Part shown: positions 30,922 through 40,343 of the stretch, piece after piece
Layout of the letters: each line of letters opens with the position of its first letter
Position numbering within the stretch: the stretch's first letter is position 1
NCBI RefSeq assembly: GCF_000600975.2
Contig: NZ_KK088653.1
Span: 806,501 to 870,500, forward strand
From: Limimaricola hongkongensis DSM 17492
GTDB taxonomy: Bacteria > Pseudomonadota > Alphaproteobacteria > Rhodobacterales > Rhodobacteraceae
DNA length: 64,000 nt
Direction of reading: 5' to 3'
Notes under the pieces: model-generated
The model's database searches: none
Told to the model about the DNA's origin: nothing
The model's input: only the letters and a program-made list of their open reading frames with translations
Program-made: the position numbers and the translations under genes

Positions 30922-32364
30922 ATGTTCTCACTCGATCTCCAGACCGTCCTGCCCGAGGTGATCCTCTCGGTCTACGCGATGGCAGCGCTCATGGCGGGCG
31001 TCTACACCACCAAGGACAAGTCCGCCGGCATCCTGATCTGGGCGACGGCGGCGATGTTCGCTCTGGTCGCCTTTCTCATCGCCACGCGCGAAGGCACCGA
31101 CCCGGCCTTCGCGGGCAGCTTCATCGATGACGGCTTCGCCCGCTTCTCCAAGATCACGATCCTGCTTTCGGCGGCTGTCGTGCTGGTGATGAGCCAGGAA
31201 TACCTCGCGCGGCGCAACCTTCTGCGCTTCGAATACCCGGTGCTTGTCGCGCTCGCGGTGGTCGGCATGATGGTGATGGTCTCGGCGGGCGACCTGATGG
31301 TGCTCTACATGGGCATCGAGCTGCAGTCGCTGGCCATGTATGTCGTCGCCTCTCTGCGCCGCGACAGCGAAAAGTCGACCGAGGCCGGTCTCAAGTACTT
31401 CGTGCTCGGCGCGCTGTCGTCGGGCCTGATGCTCTACGGCGCCTCGCTGGTCTACGGCTTTGCCGGCACGACCCAGTTCGAAGGCATCTTCCTCGCCACC
31501 TCGCTCGGCGCGCCGCTGGGTCTGATCTTCGGTCTCGTCTTCCTGATGGTCGGCTTCGCCTTCAAGGTGTCGGCCGCGCCGTTCCACATGTGGACGCCCG
31601 ACGTCTATGAAGGCGCGCCGACGCCCGTGACCGCCTTCATGGCGACCGCGCCCAAGGTCGCGGCCATCGCGCTCTTCGCCCGCGTCGTCTTCGACGGCTT
31701 TGGCGGCGTGGTCGGCGACTGGCAGCAGATCGTGGCCTTCTTGTCGGTGGTCTCGGTGTTCTGGGGCGGCATCGCCGCCATCGGCCAGACCAACATCAAG
31801 CGGCTGATGGCCTATTCCTCGATCGCCCATATGGGTTTCGCGCTGATGGGCCTCGCCTCGGGCACCGCCTTCGGCGTGCAGGCGATGCTGATCTACATGG
31901 CGATCTACGTCACCATGAACATCGGCACCTTCGCCTTCATCCTGTCGATGGAGCGCGATGGCCGCCCTGTGACCGACATCAACGCGCTGCACATGTATTC
32001 GCGCTATGCGCCGATGCGGGCGCTGGCGATGCTGGTGCTGCTGTTTTCGCTCGCGGGCGTGCCGCCGATGGTTGGCTTCTTCGGCAAGCTCTACGTTCTG
32101 CGCGCCGCCTATGAGGGTGGCCTGACATGGCTCGCCGTGCTGGGTGTGATCGCGAGCGTGATCGGCGCGTTCTACTACCTGCGCATCGTCTACTACATGT
32201 ATTTCGGCGAGGAGCGCGAGGAGCGCGAGGCGCTCGACACCGGCACCTCGCCGCTGTTGTGGGGCGTGCTGATGGCGTCGGCCGCGGTGATGGTGGTGGG
32301 TGTGATCAACCTGTTCGGCATCGAGCCGCTGGCCGCGGCCGCGGCGGCGACCCTTGTCAACTGA
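30922..32364 (+). CDS. nuoN: NADH-quinone oxidoreductase subunit N
   Basis: Complex I proton-pumping subunit of 480 residues. Typical parts are [75 protein letters not shown] and [27 protein letters not shown] lies before the ATG at 30922. It is the last nuo gene; birA starts inside its 3' end. Confidence 0.97.
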   Translation: MFSLDLQTVLPEVILSVYAMAALMAGVYTTKDKSAGILIWATAAMFALVAFLIATREGTDPAFAGSFIDDGFARFSKITILLSAAVVLVMSQEYLARRNLLRFEYPVLVALAVVGMMVMVSAGDLMVLYMGIELQSLAMYVVASLRRDSEKSTEAGLKYFVLGALSSGLMLYGASLVYGFAGTTQFEGIFLATSLGAPLGLIFGLVFLMVGFAFKVSAAPFHMWTPDVYEGAPTPVTAFMATAPKVAAIALFARVVFDGFGGVVGDWQQIVAFLSVVSVFWGGIAAIGQTNIKRLMAYSSIAHMGFALMGLASGTAFGVQAMLIYMAIYVTMNIGTFAFILSMERDGRPVTDINALHMYSRYAPMRALAMLVLLFSLAGVPPMVGFFGKLYVLRAAYEGGLTWLAVLGVIASVIGAFYYLRIVYYMYFGEEREEREALDTGTSPLLWGVLMASAAVMVVGVINLFGIEPLAAAAAATLVN

Positions 32365-33118
32365 TCCGACCTCCCGCGGGCTCTGGCCCGAGGGGTGGGA
32401 GCGGGTCGTGCTCGACACCGTCGACAGCACCATGGCGGAGGCCGCGCGACGCGCGGCCTCCGGTCTTGCCGGGCCCACATGGATCATGGCGCATGAGCAG
32501 ACCTCGGGCCGTGGCCGCCGCGGGCGCGATTGGACCAGCGAACAGGGCAACCTTGCCGCGACGCTGGTTTACCGCCCCGAAGCCACGCCCGCCGAAGCCG
32601 CGCGGCGCAGCTTTCTCGCTTCCGTCGCGCTGTTCGAGGCGCTGGCGATCCATGTCGACCGCACCCGGCTGTCGCTCAAATGGCCCAACGACGTGCTGCT
32701 CGATGGCGGCAAGGTCGCGGGCATCCTGCTGGAGAGCGCCGGGCAGGGCCCCTTTGTCGACTGGCTCGCCATCGGCATCGGCGTGAACCTCGCGGTGCGG
32801 CCCGACGGCGTGCGCGATGCCGCGTTCCCGCCCATAGCTGTCGCCGACAATGGCGGGCCTCTGGTCGATCCCGAGGAATTCCTGACCCATCTCGCCGACG
32901 CCTTTGCCACCGAAGAAGGCAAGCTCGACGCCTTCGGCTTTGGCCGCATCCGCGAGGACTGGTTGCGCCACGCCGCCCGGCTGGGCGAGGTGATCACCGC
33001 GCGCACCGGATCGGAAGAGGTCACCGGCGTGTTCGAGACGGTCGACGAGGCGGGCAACCTGATGCTCAAGACCCCCAAGGGCCTGCGCGCGATCAGCGCC
33101 GCCGACGTGTTTTTCTGA
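32354..33118 (+). CDS. birA: Biotin-[acetyl-CoA-carboxylase] ligase
   Basis: Group I biotin protein ligase of 254 residues: it activates biotin to biotinyl-AMP and attaches it to carboxylase carrier domains. There is no N-terminal DNA-binding domain, so it does not repress biotin genes. Key motifs are [20 protein letters not shown] (biotin-loop GRGRxGR), [20 protein letters not shown] and a C-terminal SH3-like part ([19 protein letters not shown]). The start is probably the TTG at 32354, which overlaps nuoN by 11 bp; no ATG in this frame precedes the VDSTM motif. Translation is then coupled to nuoN. Confidence 0.9.
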   Translation: MSTDPTSRGLWPEGWERVVLDTVDSTMAEAARRAASGLAGPTWIMAHEQTSGRGRRGRDWTSEQGNLAATLVYRPEATPAEAARRSFLASVALFEALAIHVDRTRLSLKWPNDVLLDGGKVAGILLESAGQGPFVDWLAIGIGVNLAVRPDGVRDAAFPPIAVADNGGPLVDPEEFLTHLADAFATEEGKLDAFGFGRIREDWLRHAARLGEVITARTGSEEVTGVFETVDEAGNLMLKTPKGLRAISAADVFF

Positions 33119-33128
33119 GGGGGCTTGG

Positions 33129-33902
33129 ATGCTTCTCGCCATCGATTGCGGCAACACCAACACCGTGTTCTCGATCTGGGACGGGGAATGCTTCGTCGCG
33201 ACCTGGCGCACCTCGACCGAGTGGCAGCGCACGGCGGACCAGTATTACGTCTGGCTTTCGACCCTGATGAAGATGCAGGGCATCGAGGCCCGGATCGACG
33301 CGATGATCGTGTCATCGACCGTGCCGCGCGTGGTGTTCAACCTGCGCGTTCTCGCGGATCGCTACTTCAACTGCCGACCGCTCGTGGTCGGCAAGCCCGA
33401 CTGCCGCCTGCCGGTGGCGCCGCGCGTCGATGCGGGCACGCAGGTCGGACCCGATCGGCTCGTCAACACGGTGGGCGCATGGGACCGCCATGGCGGTGAC
33501 CTGGTGGTGGTCGATTTCGGCACCGCGACGACCTTCGACGTGGTAGGGCATGACGGCGCCTATGTCGGCGGCGTCATCTCGCCGGGCGTGAATCTGAGCC
33601 TCGAAGCGCTGCATCAGGCGGCGGCGGCCCTGCCGCATGTCGATGTGAGCAAACCCGAGAAAGTGATCGGCACCAACACCGTTGCCTGCATGCAATCGGG
33701 CATCTTCTGGGGCTATGTGGGCCTCGTTCGCGGCATATGCGACCGCATTCGGACGGAGCGCGACCGGCCGATGCGGATCATCGGAACCGGGGGGCTTGCG
33801 CCCCTGTTCGCGCAGGGCGACATGCTCTTTGACGACATCGAAGAAGACCTCACGATGCACGGGCTGACCGTCATCCACAGATACAACAAGGAGACCGCAT
33901 GA
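33129..33902 (+). CDS. coaX: Type III pantothenate kinase
   Basis: Enzyme of 257 residues that phosphorylates pantothenate, the first step of coenzyme A synthesis, in an ASKHA fold. Motifs: AIDCGNTNTVFSIWDG (phosphate-1 motif), GPDRLVNTVGAWD (pantothenate-binding GxDR), VVVDFGTATTFDVV (catalytic DFGTATT). The ATG at 33129 has GAGGGGG upstream. Its stop overlaps the start of rnj (ATGA at 33899-33902). Confidence 0.95.
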   Translation: MLLAIDCGNTNTVFSIWDGECFVATWRTSTEWQRTADQYYVWLSTLMKMQGIEARIDAMIVSSTVPRVVFNLRVLADRYFNCRPLVVGKPDCRLPVAPRVDAGTQVGPDRLVNTVGAWDRHGGDLVVVDFGTATTFDVVGHDGAYVGGVISPGVNLSLEALHQAAAALPHVDVSKPEKVIGTNTVACMQSGIFWGYVGLVRGICDRIRTERDRPMRIIGTGGLAPLFAQGDMLFDDIEEDLTMHGLTVIHRYNKETA

Positions 33903-35566
33903 GCGGCGAAAGACTGATCTACCTTCCTCTCGGCGGCGCCGGCGAGATCGGCATGAACGCCTATGTCTACGGCTACGGCAAACCGGGTCAGGAACGGCTG
34001 ATCGTCGTCGATCTCGGCGTGACCTTCCCCGACATGGACACGACGCCCGGCGTCGACCTGATCCTGCCCGACATCTCGTGGCTCGAGGCCCGCAAGGATC
34101 GCATCGAGGCGATCTTCGTGACCCACGCCCACGAGGACCATGTCGGCGCGGTCGGCCATTTCTGGAAGCGCCTCGGCGCCACCATCCATGCCCGCAAGTT
34201 CACCGCCGCGATCGCGCGCCACAAGCTCGACGAGCACGGCGCGCCCGACAGCATCCTCAACGTGGTCGAGCCCTGGCCCGCCGTGGTCGAGGCCGGCCCC
34301 TTCAAGGTCGGCTTCGTGCCGATCAGCCACTCGATCCCCGAAAGCTCGGGCCTCGTGATCGACAGCCCCGAGGGCCGGGTGCTGCATTCGGGCGACTTCA
34401 AGGTCGACCATACCCCCGTCGTGGGCGAGCCGTTCAACCCCGATCTCTGGGCCGAGGTGTCCAAGGACGGCGTCAAGGCGCTGGTCTGCGATTCGACCAA
34501 CGTGTTCTCGCCGCAGCCGGGCCGCTCGGAGGCGACGCTGGCGCCCGAGATCGAAAAGCTGATCGCGGCGCAGCCGGGCATGGTGGTGGCCACGACCTTT
34601 GCCTCGAACGTGGCGCGGCTCAAGACCATCGCCATCGCCGCCGACCGGGCCGGGCGCACCGTCTGTCTTCTGGGCCGGGCCATGCGCCGCATGGTCGAAA
34701 CCGCGACCGACACCGGTCTGCTCACCGGCTTTCCCAAGACGGTCGGCCCGGAAGAGGCCGCCTCGATCCCGCGCGAGAAGCTGCTGCTGCTCGTCACCGG
34801 CAGCCAGGGCGAGCGCCGCGCCGCAAGCGCCCAGCTGGCGCAGGGCTCCTATCTGGGGCTGAAGCTGCAGGAGGGCGACAGCTTCCTGTTCTCCTCGCGC
34901 ACCATTCCGGGCAACGAGCGCGGCGTGATCAAGATCATGAACCAGCTCTCGGAAAAGGGCGTGGACGTGATCGAGGACACGCATGGGCTGTTCCATGTCT
35001 CGGGCCACGCCAACCGGCCCGATCTGCAACTCCTGCACGACATCGTGCGCCCGCAATTCCTGATCCCGATGCATGGCGAACACCGCCACCTGCGCGAGCA
35101 TGTGAAGCTGGGGCTGGAGCGGGGCCTGTCCGGGATCGTCGCGGTCAACGGCATGATGCTCGACCTGTCGGGCAACGCGCCCAAGGTGGCCGAATACATC
35201 GATACGGGCCGCTCCTATCTCGATGGCTCGGTGATGATCGGCGCGCTCGACGGCGTGGTCCGCGACCGGATCCGCATGGCGCTCAACGGCCATGTCACGG
35301 TGACGATGATCGTCGACGAGAACGACGAGCCGCTGGGCGATCCGTGGTGCGAGATCATGGGCCTGCCCGAAAAGGGGCGCTCCAACGCCGCGCTGGTCGA
35401 GACGCTTGAAGGCGATCTCGCGCAGTTCGTGAACAAGGCGGGTCGCAAGATGCTGCGCGACGAGGACAAGCTCGACCGCGAACTCAAGCGCATCGCCCGT
35501 TCGACCACGCAGGCCGAGACCGGCAAGAAGCCCGAGGTCAATGTCGTGGTCAGCCGTCTGAGCTGA
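33899..35566 (+). CDS. rnj: Ribonuclease J
   Basis: Metallo-beta-lactamase/beta-CASP ribonuclease of 555 residues with 5'-exo and endo activity in RNA maturation. The zinc motif THAHEDHVGAV (HxHxDH) lies near residue 80. Other parts are LHSGDFKVDHTP, the beta-CASP segment VCDSTNVFSPQPGRSE and SGHANRPDLQLLHDIVRPQFLIPMHGEHRHL. Its place at the end of nuoN-birA-coaX is conserved in Rhodobacterales. The gene starts in an ATGA overlap with coaX and is followed by repeat copy 4 and a terminator. Confidence 0.95.
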   Translation: MSGERLIYLPLGGAGEIGMNAYVYGYGKPGQERLIVVDLGVTFPDMDTTPGVDLILPDISWLEARKDRIEAIFVTHAHEDHVGAVGHFWKRLGATIHARKFTAAIARHKLDEHGAPDSILNVVEPWPAVVEAGPFKVGFVPISHSIPESSGLVIDSPEGRVLHSGDFKVDHTPVVGEPFNPDLWAEVSKDGVKALVCDSTNVFSPQPGRSEATLAPEIEKLIAAQPGMVVATTFASNVARLKTIAIAADRAGRTVCLLGRAMRRMVETATDTGLLTGFPKTVGPEEAASIPREKLLLLVTGSQGERRAASAQLAQGSYLGLKLQEGDSFLFSSRTIPGNERGVIKIMNQLSEKGVDVIEDTHGLFHVSGHANRPDLQLLHDIVRPQFLIPMHGEHRHLREHVKLGLERGLSGIVAVNGMMLDLSGNAPKVAEYIDTGRSYLDGSVMIGALDGVVRDRIRMALNGHVTVTMIVDENDEPLGDPWCEIMGLPEKGRSNAALVETLEGDLAQFVNKAGRKMLRDEDKLDRELKRIARSTTQAETGKKPEVNVVVSRLS

Positions 35567-35614
35567 TCGCGCGTGCCGACTGGGGCGGGGGCTTCGCGCC
35601 CCCGCACCCCCGCG

Positions 35615-35636
35615 GCGTATTTTCGGAATGGTGAAA
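35615..35636 (+). repeat. 3'-flank repeat element, copy 4
   Basis: GCGTATTT, 2 nt, then GGAATGGTGAAA. It starts 49 nt after the rnj stop, in the sense direction of rnj. Its terminal AAA is the first part of the terminator stem at 35634. Confidence 0.7.
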
Positions 35637-35658
35637 GGGAAGCCGCGCGCTTCCCTTT
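35634..35658 (+). terminator. Terminator after rnj
   Basis: Perfect 10-bp stem (AAAGGGAAGC at 35634-35643 with its complement at 35649-35658) and a 5-nt loop. The downstream T-run is weak. It grows directly out of repeat copy 4, as the terminator at 8768 grows out of copy 1. Likely end of the nuo-birA-coaX-rnj transcript. Confidence 0.65.
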
Positions 35659-35723
35659 CGTCGTTTCGGGACAGGGGCGTCGCCAAACAGCCCAAAGGCC
35701 GGGCGATGCGCACGACATGCCCG

Positions 35724-35744
35724 TTCACCATTCCAAAAATACGC
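35724..35744 (-). repeat. 3'-flank repeat element, copy 5
   Basis: On the minus strand: GCGTATTT, 2 nt, then GGAATGGTGAA. It lies 31 nt after the stop of the minus-strand gene at 35775, in its sense direction, and faces copy 4 across 87 nt. A short CGGGC/GCCCG stem follows it on the minus strand. Confidence 0.7.
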
Positions 35745-35774
35745 AAATTCCGCCCTGAACGCCTCTCGCGCCCG

Positions 35775-36425
35775 TCAGCCGCTGCAGACATAGACGGCAC
35801 TGCCCACCACCACGACGGAGGCCGCGGCCGCGCCGATGGCCACCGGTCCAGTGAGCGCCGCCGTGACGCCCGGCGCCGCCGTGCCGATGCTCGTGGCGAG
35901 CCATTCGGCCGTGCCCTTAAGCACCAGCGCGCCGGAGCTGTGCAGCAGGCGCTCGGGCGCGGCCACGGCTTCGGCGGGGGTCGGCGGCGGGGTGAGCAGA
36001 AGACCGGCAAGGGCGGCGCCGGTGTCGATGGCGCTGTCGGTGGCGGCGTTCACCCGGTCGCAGGTCGTGACGCTGCATTGCGCGGTGTCGCCGCGTTCGC
36101 CGGGCACCAGAAGCCAGCCCTCGTCGTCGGGATCGGACTGCAGGCAATACCCTTCGGTGTCCTCGGGCGGAAGCTCGACCGAAAGATAGGTGAACAATAC
36201 CCGGCTGTCGCAGGCGGGCGGGGAACCCCATGCCTTGTTCCAGACCGCGCGGGGCCAGCGTGAAAGCGTTTCGCGCGTGCCCAGCTCGGTCTGAAAATCG
36301 ATCGCGTCGTCATAAGTCACGACGGTCTCGCGCCCGTTGACAGTGGCGGTGCAGTGCTGTTCCCCGGCCTGTACGGGCAGGGCCGGAAGCCACAGCGCGA
36401 CCGAGAGCGTCAGTGCAAACCGCAT
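35775..36425 (-). CDS. Hypothetical exported protein
   Basis: Protein of 216 residues with a signal peptide (MRFALTLSVALWLPALPVQAG). The mature N-terminal part has five or more cysteines spread through QHCTATVNG, PPACDSR, EGYCLQS and QCSVTTCDRV, compatible with disulfides in the periplasm. Residues ~135-150 and ~182-213 are hydrophobic; the last is a likely membrane segment ending CSG. I recognise no family. Convergent with rnj, and downstream of (perhaps co-transcribed with) the DEAD-box helicase gene. Confidence 0.6.
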   Translation of the reverse strand: MRFALTLSVALWLPALPVQAGEQHCTATVNGRETVVTYDDAIDFQTELGTRETLSRWPRAVWNKAWGSPPACDSRVLFTYLSVELPPEDTEGYCLQSDPDDEGWLLVPGERGDTAQCSVTTCDRVNAATDSAIDTGAALAGLLLTPPPTPAEAVAAPERLLHSSGALVLKGTAEWLATSIGTAAPGVTAALTGPVAIGAAAASVVVVGSAVYVCSG

Positions 36426-36495
36426 CGCCGGCGGTGGCGCGCCTTAACCGGCGCGCCGCTCTTCGAAGCTTTTGAGGATGAAGGCGGGGGTATCT

Positions 36496-38004
36496 TCACC
36501 CATGCCGACGATGTCCTCTTCGCGGGTGTCGCTTTTGCGCCGGTCGCGGCCACCACGGCCCCGATCGTTTCCGCCACGCGACTCCGGGTGCCGCGTCTCC
36601 GAAGCCGCCGCGGGTTGTCGGGTCGGGTTTCGGCTCTGCCTTCGGCTCGGGCTTGGTTTCGGTTGCCGGAGCCGGCTTGGCCTCGGCCTTGGGCGCGGCT
36701 TCGGCCTTGGGCGCGGTGGTCTCCTGCGCTTCGGCCTTCACGGCGGGCTTGGCCTCGTCTCGCGTGCGCGAGCGGCTGCGCGTCCGGGTCCGGCGCGGAC
36801 GCTCCTCCTCGTTCGCGGCCTCGGCAGCGGGGGCCTCGGCGGGGGCTGCGTTGGCGCCCTTGGGGTCGTCGAGACGCGGGATCGGATTCTGCACCAGACG
36901 CTCGACGTCCTCGAGGTTCTTCTCGTCGCGCGGGTTGCAGATCATGATCGCGGTGCCCTTGCGGCCCGCACGCCCGGTGCGGCCGATCCGGTGCACGTAA
37001 TCCTCGGCATGGCTGGGCACGTCGAAGTTGAACACGTGGCTGACCGCCGGCACGTCGAGACCGCGCGCCGCCACGTCGGAGGCCACGAGGATCTTCACGT
37101 CGCCGGCGCGAAAGCCGTCGAGCGTGCGTGTGCGCTGGCTCTGGTCGAGATCGCCATGGATCGGCTCGGCGTCATAGCCGTGCTTCTTGAGGCTCTTGGC
37201 GACCACGTCCACGTCCATCTTGCGATTGCAGAAGATGATCGCGTTGGTGCAGGTGTCGCCCTCGGCGTCGATCAGGCGGCGCAGCAGGTCGCGCTTTTCG
37301 CCCGCCTCGCGGTCCTTGCGGCTGGCGCGGAACATGACCACGCCCTGCTTGATGTTCTCGCCCGTCGTGGCGGCGCGGGCCACCTCGATCTTCTCGGGGT
37401 TCGACAGGAAGGTGTTGGTGATCCGCTCGATCTCGGGCGCCATGGTGGCCGAGAAGAACAGCGTCTGCCGGGTGAAGGGCGTCAGGCCGAAGATCCGCTC
37501 GATGTCGGGGATGAAGCCCATGTCGAGCATCCGGTCGGCTTCGTCGACGACCATGATCTGCACGCCGGTGAGCAGGAGCTTGCCGCGCTCGAAATGGTCG
37601 AGCAGGCGGCCCGGCGTGGCGATCAGCACGTCGACGCCCTTGTCGATCAGCGCGTCCTGCTCCTTGAAGGAGACCCCGCCGATCAGCAGCGCCTTGGTGA
37701 GCTTGGTGTGCTTGGCATAGGTGTCGAAGTTCTCGGCCACCTGCGCCGCAAGCTCGCGGGTCGGGCAGAGCACGAGGCTGCGCGGCATCCGTGCGCGGGC
37801 GCGGCCCCGGCCCAGAAGCGTGATCATCGGCAGCGTGAAGGACGCTGTCTTGCCGGTGCCGGTCTGGGCGATGCCCAGCACGTCGCGGCCTTCGAGCGCG
37901 GGCGGAATGGCGCCCGCCTGGATCGGGGTCGGCGTCTCATAGCCGGCCTCGGCGATGGCCTTGAGCACCTTGGGATCGAGGTTGAGATCGTTGAACTGGG
38001 TCAT
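36496..38004 (-). CDS. DEAD-box RNA helicase with frameshifted C-terminus
   Basis: ATP-dependent RNA helicase of 502 residues as written. N-terminal Q motif (FNDLNLDPKVLKAIAEAGYETPTPIQ), Walker A AQTGTGKT at 46-53, VLCPTRELAAQV, DEAD at 154-157, SAT, then domain 2 with IIFCNRKMDVDVVAKSL and HRIGRTGRAGRKG. An Ala/Lys/Glu/Pro tail follows. After DPTTRGGF near residue 468 the frame appears to shift: removing one base of the doublet at 36599-36600 restores a tail ([20 protein letters not shown], then MGEDTPAFILKSFEERR) that stops at 36444 and matches what I expect of RhlE-type helicases. The intact gene would span 36444-38004 (519 aa). Confidence 0.9.
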   Translation of the reverse strand: MTQFNDLNLDPKVLKAIAEAGYETPTPIQAGAIPPALEGRDVLGIAQTGTGKTASFTLPMITLLGRGRARARMPRSLVLCPTRELAAQVAENFDTYAKHTKLTKALLIGGVSFKEQDALIDKGVDVLIATPGRLLDHFERGKLLLTGVQIMVVDEADRMLDMGFIPDIERIFGLTPFTRQTLFFSATMAPEIERITNTFLSNPEKIEVARAATTGENIKQGVVMFRASRKDREAGEKRDLLRRLIDAEGDTCTNAIIFCNRKMDVDVVAKSLKKHGYDAEPIHGDLDQSQRTRTLDGFRAGDVKILVASDVAARGLDVPAVSHVFNFDVPSHAEDYVHRIGRTGRAGRKGTAIMICNPRDEKNLEDVERLVQNPIPRLDDPKGANAAPAEAPAAEAANEEERPRRTRTRSRSRTRDEAKPAVKAEAQETTAPKAEAAPKAEAKPAPATETKPEPKAEPKPDPTTRGGFGDAAPGVAWRKRSGPWWPRPAQKRHPRRGHRRHG

Positions 38005-38189
38005 GTGAGCCTTTCGAGACTGCGGCACCGATTGGCCGCAGGAGCAGGCGCGGCCCGCCCGGCCGGATTGCCGGGTCGTTCGACTTGGTCCGCCCCATAG
38101 GCCGAAACGCGTCCGAGGTCAAGAAATGCCCGGAACGCGGCGGGCGGTCGGGGCGTTTTGACCGGAACCCGAAAAAGGAGGGATGCGGC

Positions 38190-38618
38190 ATGATCAACAA
38201 GCACGGAACCGCGAAATGGAGCGGCGGGCTGAAAACCGGGCAGGGGCACGTTTCGACCGAGACCGGCGTGCTGTCGGACCAGCCCTATGGCTTCAACACC
38301 CGCTTCGAGGGCAAGCCCGGCACCAACCCCGAGGAGCTGATCGGCGCGGCGCATGCCAGCTGCTACGCCATGGCGCTCAGCCTCAACCTCGGCGAAGACG
38401 AGCTGACCGCCGATGACATCCAGGTGAAATCCACCGTGTCGCTCGAAGAGCAGGACGACGGCTTTGCCATCACCAAGGTGCATCTCGACGTGACCGCGAA
38501 GGTGGCGGGCGCCTCGGAGGAACAGTTCCGCAAGGCGGCCGAAGCCACCAAGACCGGCTGCCCGGTGTCGAAGCTTCTGAACGCCGAAGTGACGATGGAC
38601 GCCAAGCTGGTCGGCTGA
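38190..38618 (+). CDS. OsmC family peroxiredoxin
   Basis: Protein of 142 residues of the OsmC/Ohr superfamily, which reduces organic hydroperoxides with a redox-active cysteine pair. The two cysteines are C58 (AAHASCYAMALSL) and C124 (TKTGCPVSKLL), both in the expected places. It is of the OsmC rather than Ohr branch, judged by the N-terminus KHGTAKWSGGLKTGQGHVSTETG. Cytoplasmic. GGAGGGATGC precedes the ATG at 38190. It is divergent from the helicase and convergent with prfC. Confidence 0.9.
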   Translation: MINKHGTAKWSGGLKTGQGHVSTETGVLSDQPYGFNTRFEGKPGTNPEELIGAAHASCYAMALSLNLGEDELTADDIQVKSTVSLEEQDDGFAITKVHLDVTAKVAGASEEQFRKAAEATKTGCPVSKLLNAEVTMDAKLVG

Positions 38619-38645
38619 GCGTCTGTCTCGTCTGCATGATGGAAA

Positions 38646-38671
38646 AAGGCGGCCCCATAAAGGGCCGCCTT
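38646..38671. terminator. Bidirectional terminator between osmC-like gene and prfC
   Basis: Perfect 10-bp stem (AAGGCGGCCC at 38646-38655 with its complement at 38662-38671), 6-nt loop, flanked by an A-run on the left (38644-38647) and TTCTTC on the right. It can end transcripts from both convergent genes. Note that this pair lacks the 3'-flank repeat element. Confidence 0.75.
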
Positions 38672-38699
38672 CTTCACGTCTCGACCCTGCCGGGCGGGA

Positions 38700-40295
38700 T
38701 CAGACCATCATTTCCTTGGTCGCGGTCAGGCGGATTTCGGGGTGGTCGCGTTCGACCCGGTCGATGTCCCACTGCATCCGCGTGAGGTAGACGAGGTCGC
38801 CGTCATTGTCGGTGGCCACGTGTTGCTTGTTCTTGGCGGCAAAGGCGTCGACCGCGGCCTTGTCGCCCGCCATCCAGCGCGCCGAGGTGAACTGCGACGG
38901 CTCGAAGCGCACCGGAAGCCCGTATTCCATTTCGATCCGGCTCGCGAGCACCTCGAACTGCAGCGCGCCGACGACGCCGACGATGAAGCCCGAGCCGAAG
39001 GTCGGCTTGAACACCTTCGCCGCGCCTTCCTCGGCGAACTGCGAGAGCGCCTTGTCGAGATGCTTGGCCTTCATCGGGTCGCCCGCGCGGCAGGTCTGGA
39101 GCAATTCGGGCGCGAAGGAGGGGATGCCCGCGACGCGCAGCAGCTCGCCCTCGGTCAGCGTGTCGCCAATCCGAAGCTGGCCGTGGTTCGGGATGCCGAT
39201 GATGTCGCCGGCCCATGCTTCGTCCGCCAATTCGCGGTCAGAGGCGAGGAACAGCACCGGGTTCGAGATCGCCATGGTTTTCTTGGTGCGCACATGGGTG
39301 AGCTTCATGCCGCGCTCGAAATGCCCCGAGGCCATGCGCACGAAGGCGACGCGGTCGCGGTGCTTGGGGTCCATGTTGGCCTGCACCTTGAACACGAAGC
39401 CCGCGACCTTGCCTTCTTCGGGCGCGATCTCGCGCGGCTGCGCCTTTTGCACCTGCGGCTCGGGGCCATAGGTGCCGATGCCCTCCATCAGCTCGCGCAC
39501 GCCAAAGCTGTTGATGGCCGAGCCGAACCAGATCGGGGTCATGTGCCCTTCGAGCACGGCCTGCGGGTCGAGCGCGGGCAGAAGCTCGCGCGCCATCTCG
39601 ACCTCCTCGCGCAGCTTTTCAAGCAGGTGCGGCGGCACATGCTCGGCGATCTTGGGGTCGTCGAGCCCGTCGATGGCGATGCTCTCGGCGACGCGGTTGC
39701 GGTCGGCCCGGTCGATCAGCTCGAGCCGGTCGCGCAAGAGGTCGTAGCAGCCCAGGAATTCGCGCCCGACGCCGATCGGCCAGGAGGCGGGCGTCACGTC
39801 GATGGCGAGGTTTTCCTGAATTTCGTCGATGATCTCGAAGGTATCGCGGCTCTCGCGGTCCATCTTGTTGCAGAAGGTCAGGATCGGCAGGTCGCGCAGG
39901 CGGCAGACCTCGAACAGCTTGCGGGTCTGGCTCTCGACGCCCTTGGCGCCGTCGATCACCATCACCGCGGCGTCCACCGCCGTCAGGGTGCGGTAGGTGT
40001 CCTCGGAGAAATCCGAGTGGCCGGGCGTGTCGACGAGATTGAAGCGGAAATTCTTGAAGTCGAAGGACATCGCCGAGGCCGAGACCGAGATGCCGCGGTC
40101 CTTCTCCATCTGCATGAAGTCCGAACGCGTGCGCCGCGCCTCGACCTTGGCGCGGACCTGTCCGGCCATCTGGATCGCGCCGCCGAACAGCAGGAACTTT
40201 TCGGTCAGCGTCGTCTTGCCCGCGTCCGGGTGCGAGATGATCGCAAAGGTCCGGCGGCGGGCGATTTCGGGCGGGAGGGCGGGGCGGTTGTCCAT
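38700..40295 (-). CDS. prfC: Peptide chain release factor 3
   Basis: GTPase of 531 residues that removes RF1/RF2 from the ribosome after termination. G motifs: SHPDAGKTTL (G1), DTPGHSDF (G3), CNKMDRES (G4). Elongation-factor-like domains II and III follow (FVFKVQANMDPKHRDRVAFVRMASGHFERGMKL; FKPTFGSGFIVGVVGALQFEVLASRI). The ATG at 40295 gives the usual start MDNRPALPPEIARRRTFAI; an in-frame extension to 40319 is unlikely. Confidence 0.96.
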   Translation of the reverse strand: MDNRPALPPEIARRRTFAIISHPDAGKTTLTEKFLLFGGAIQMAGQVRAKVEARRTRSDFMQMEKDRGISVSASAMSFDFKNFRFNLVDTPGHSDFSEDTYRTLTAVDAAVMVIDGAKGVESQTRKLFEVCRLRDLPILTFCNKMDRESRDTFEIIDEIQENLAIDVTPASWPIGVGREFLGCYDLLRDRLELIDRADRNRVAESIAIDGLDDPKIAEHVPPHLLEKLREEVEMARELLPALDPQAVLEGHMTPIWFGSAINSFGVRELMEGIGTYGPEPQVQKAQPREIAPEEGKVAGFVFKVQANMDPKHRDRVAFVRMASGHFERGMKLTHVRTKKTMAISNPVLFLASDRELADEAWAGDIIGIPNHGQLRIGDTLTEGELLRVAGIPSFAPELLQTCRAGDPMKAKHLDKALSQFAEEGAAKVFKPTFGSGFIVGVVGALQFEVLASRIEMEYGLPVRFEPSQFTSARWMAGDKAAVDAFAAKNKQHVATDNDGDLVYLTRMQWDIDRVERDHPEIRLTATKEMMV

Positions 40296-40343
40296 GCGCG
40301 CGCTATAGAGAATGCGCAAGGACAGGGCAATCGCCCCGGCGGC

